DNA of 64,000 bases from Carettochelys insculpta (taxonomy: Eukaryota; Chordata; Testudines; Carettochelyidae): contig NC_134137.1 of assembly GCF_033958435.1 (NCBI RefSeq), forward strand, positions 253,068,501 to 253,132,500, read 5' to 3'. Every line of letters begins with the position of its first letter. The first letter of the stretch is position 1. Positions 63,735 through 64,000 of the stretch are shown piece by piece. The translations under genes were made by a program, and so were the position numbers. The notes under the pieces were generated by a model, which had not been told where the DNA came from, did not search any database, and worked only from the letters and a program-made list of their open reading frames with translations.

Positions 63735-64000
63735 TTCACTTAATCCTTTAGCTGATCTCATCTTGGCCTCTGGACTCATGGATTTTCATGTTCCTAAGTT
63801 TTCCAAGTGTTTCCTTACATGCTTTTTATCAAGGTCTTCAGTAATCTCTAATTACCTACTACTTATTTCTTCTTCCTCCCTCTCTTGCCTAACTCCCAAC
63901 ATATATTTCCTAGTAACTGCACTCTCATTTTGTCAAGTATTATTCCTCGATCCTATAGAAACTGAATTTGGAGAAAGAACTCGAGGTGTATGTGAAAGCT
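63735..64000. other. No gene seen
   Basis: AT-rich intronic sequence to the window end. Confidence 0.35.

Overview
The window looks like nuclear DNA of a reptile, most probably a turtle. It is AT-rich with very few genes. CR1 LINE 3' ends of the turtle/archosaur type recur, for example the 'agaatcatagaa...ctggaaggg' start on the minus-strand copy and the 'gaggtcagactagatgatc' tail on a plus-strand copy. It is also crowded with short inverted-repeat DNA transposons. I found no bacterial-style genes, rRNA, tRNA or CRISPR.

The only host coding sequence I can support is one exon on the minus strand at 49291-49501. It encodes 70 residues that match the N-terminal part of SOX5 (SoxD family transcription factor), with clean splice sites. 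Everything else is therefore probably SOX5 intron: 1-49290 is downstream of the exon in gene direction, and 49502-64000 is upstream. Repeat-poor intervals around 27-28, 38-41, 46.9 and 53-54 kb are candidate intronic regulatory DNA, but I cannot measure conservation.

The most notable accessory content is a decayed PIF/Harbinger transposon at about 14.9-18.57 kb. It has two convergent genes: a Myb/SANT-like DNA-binding protein on the plus strand, and a HARBI1-type DDE transposase on the minus strand with one intron, one stop codon and one homopolymer frameshift. Three dispersed non-autonomous copies (12591-13272, 44485-45166, 58789-59470) are each exactly 682 bp and have 3-bp target duplications. 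They share the promoter-proximal end of this transposon and are internal-deletion relatives of it.

About twenty further insertions fall into at least eight families. Many are long palindromes. Nearly all carry a terminal core close to GGCTRYGTCTACAC and 3-bp target duplications (TTA, ATA, AAT, TTT, TTC, TCA), and many have TTCGAA-type motifs in their arms. These look like a MITE community using the same Harbinger machinery. Smaller contributions come from a hAT element with an 8-bp duplication (483-1379), a Tigger/pogo-like element with a TA duplication (28957-29310), CR1 fragments on both strands, and microsatellites.
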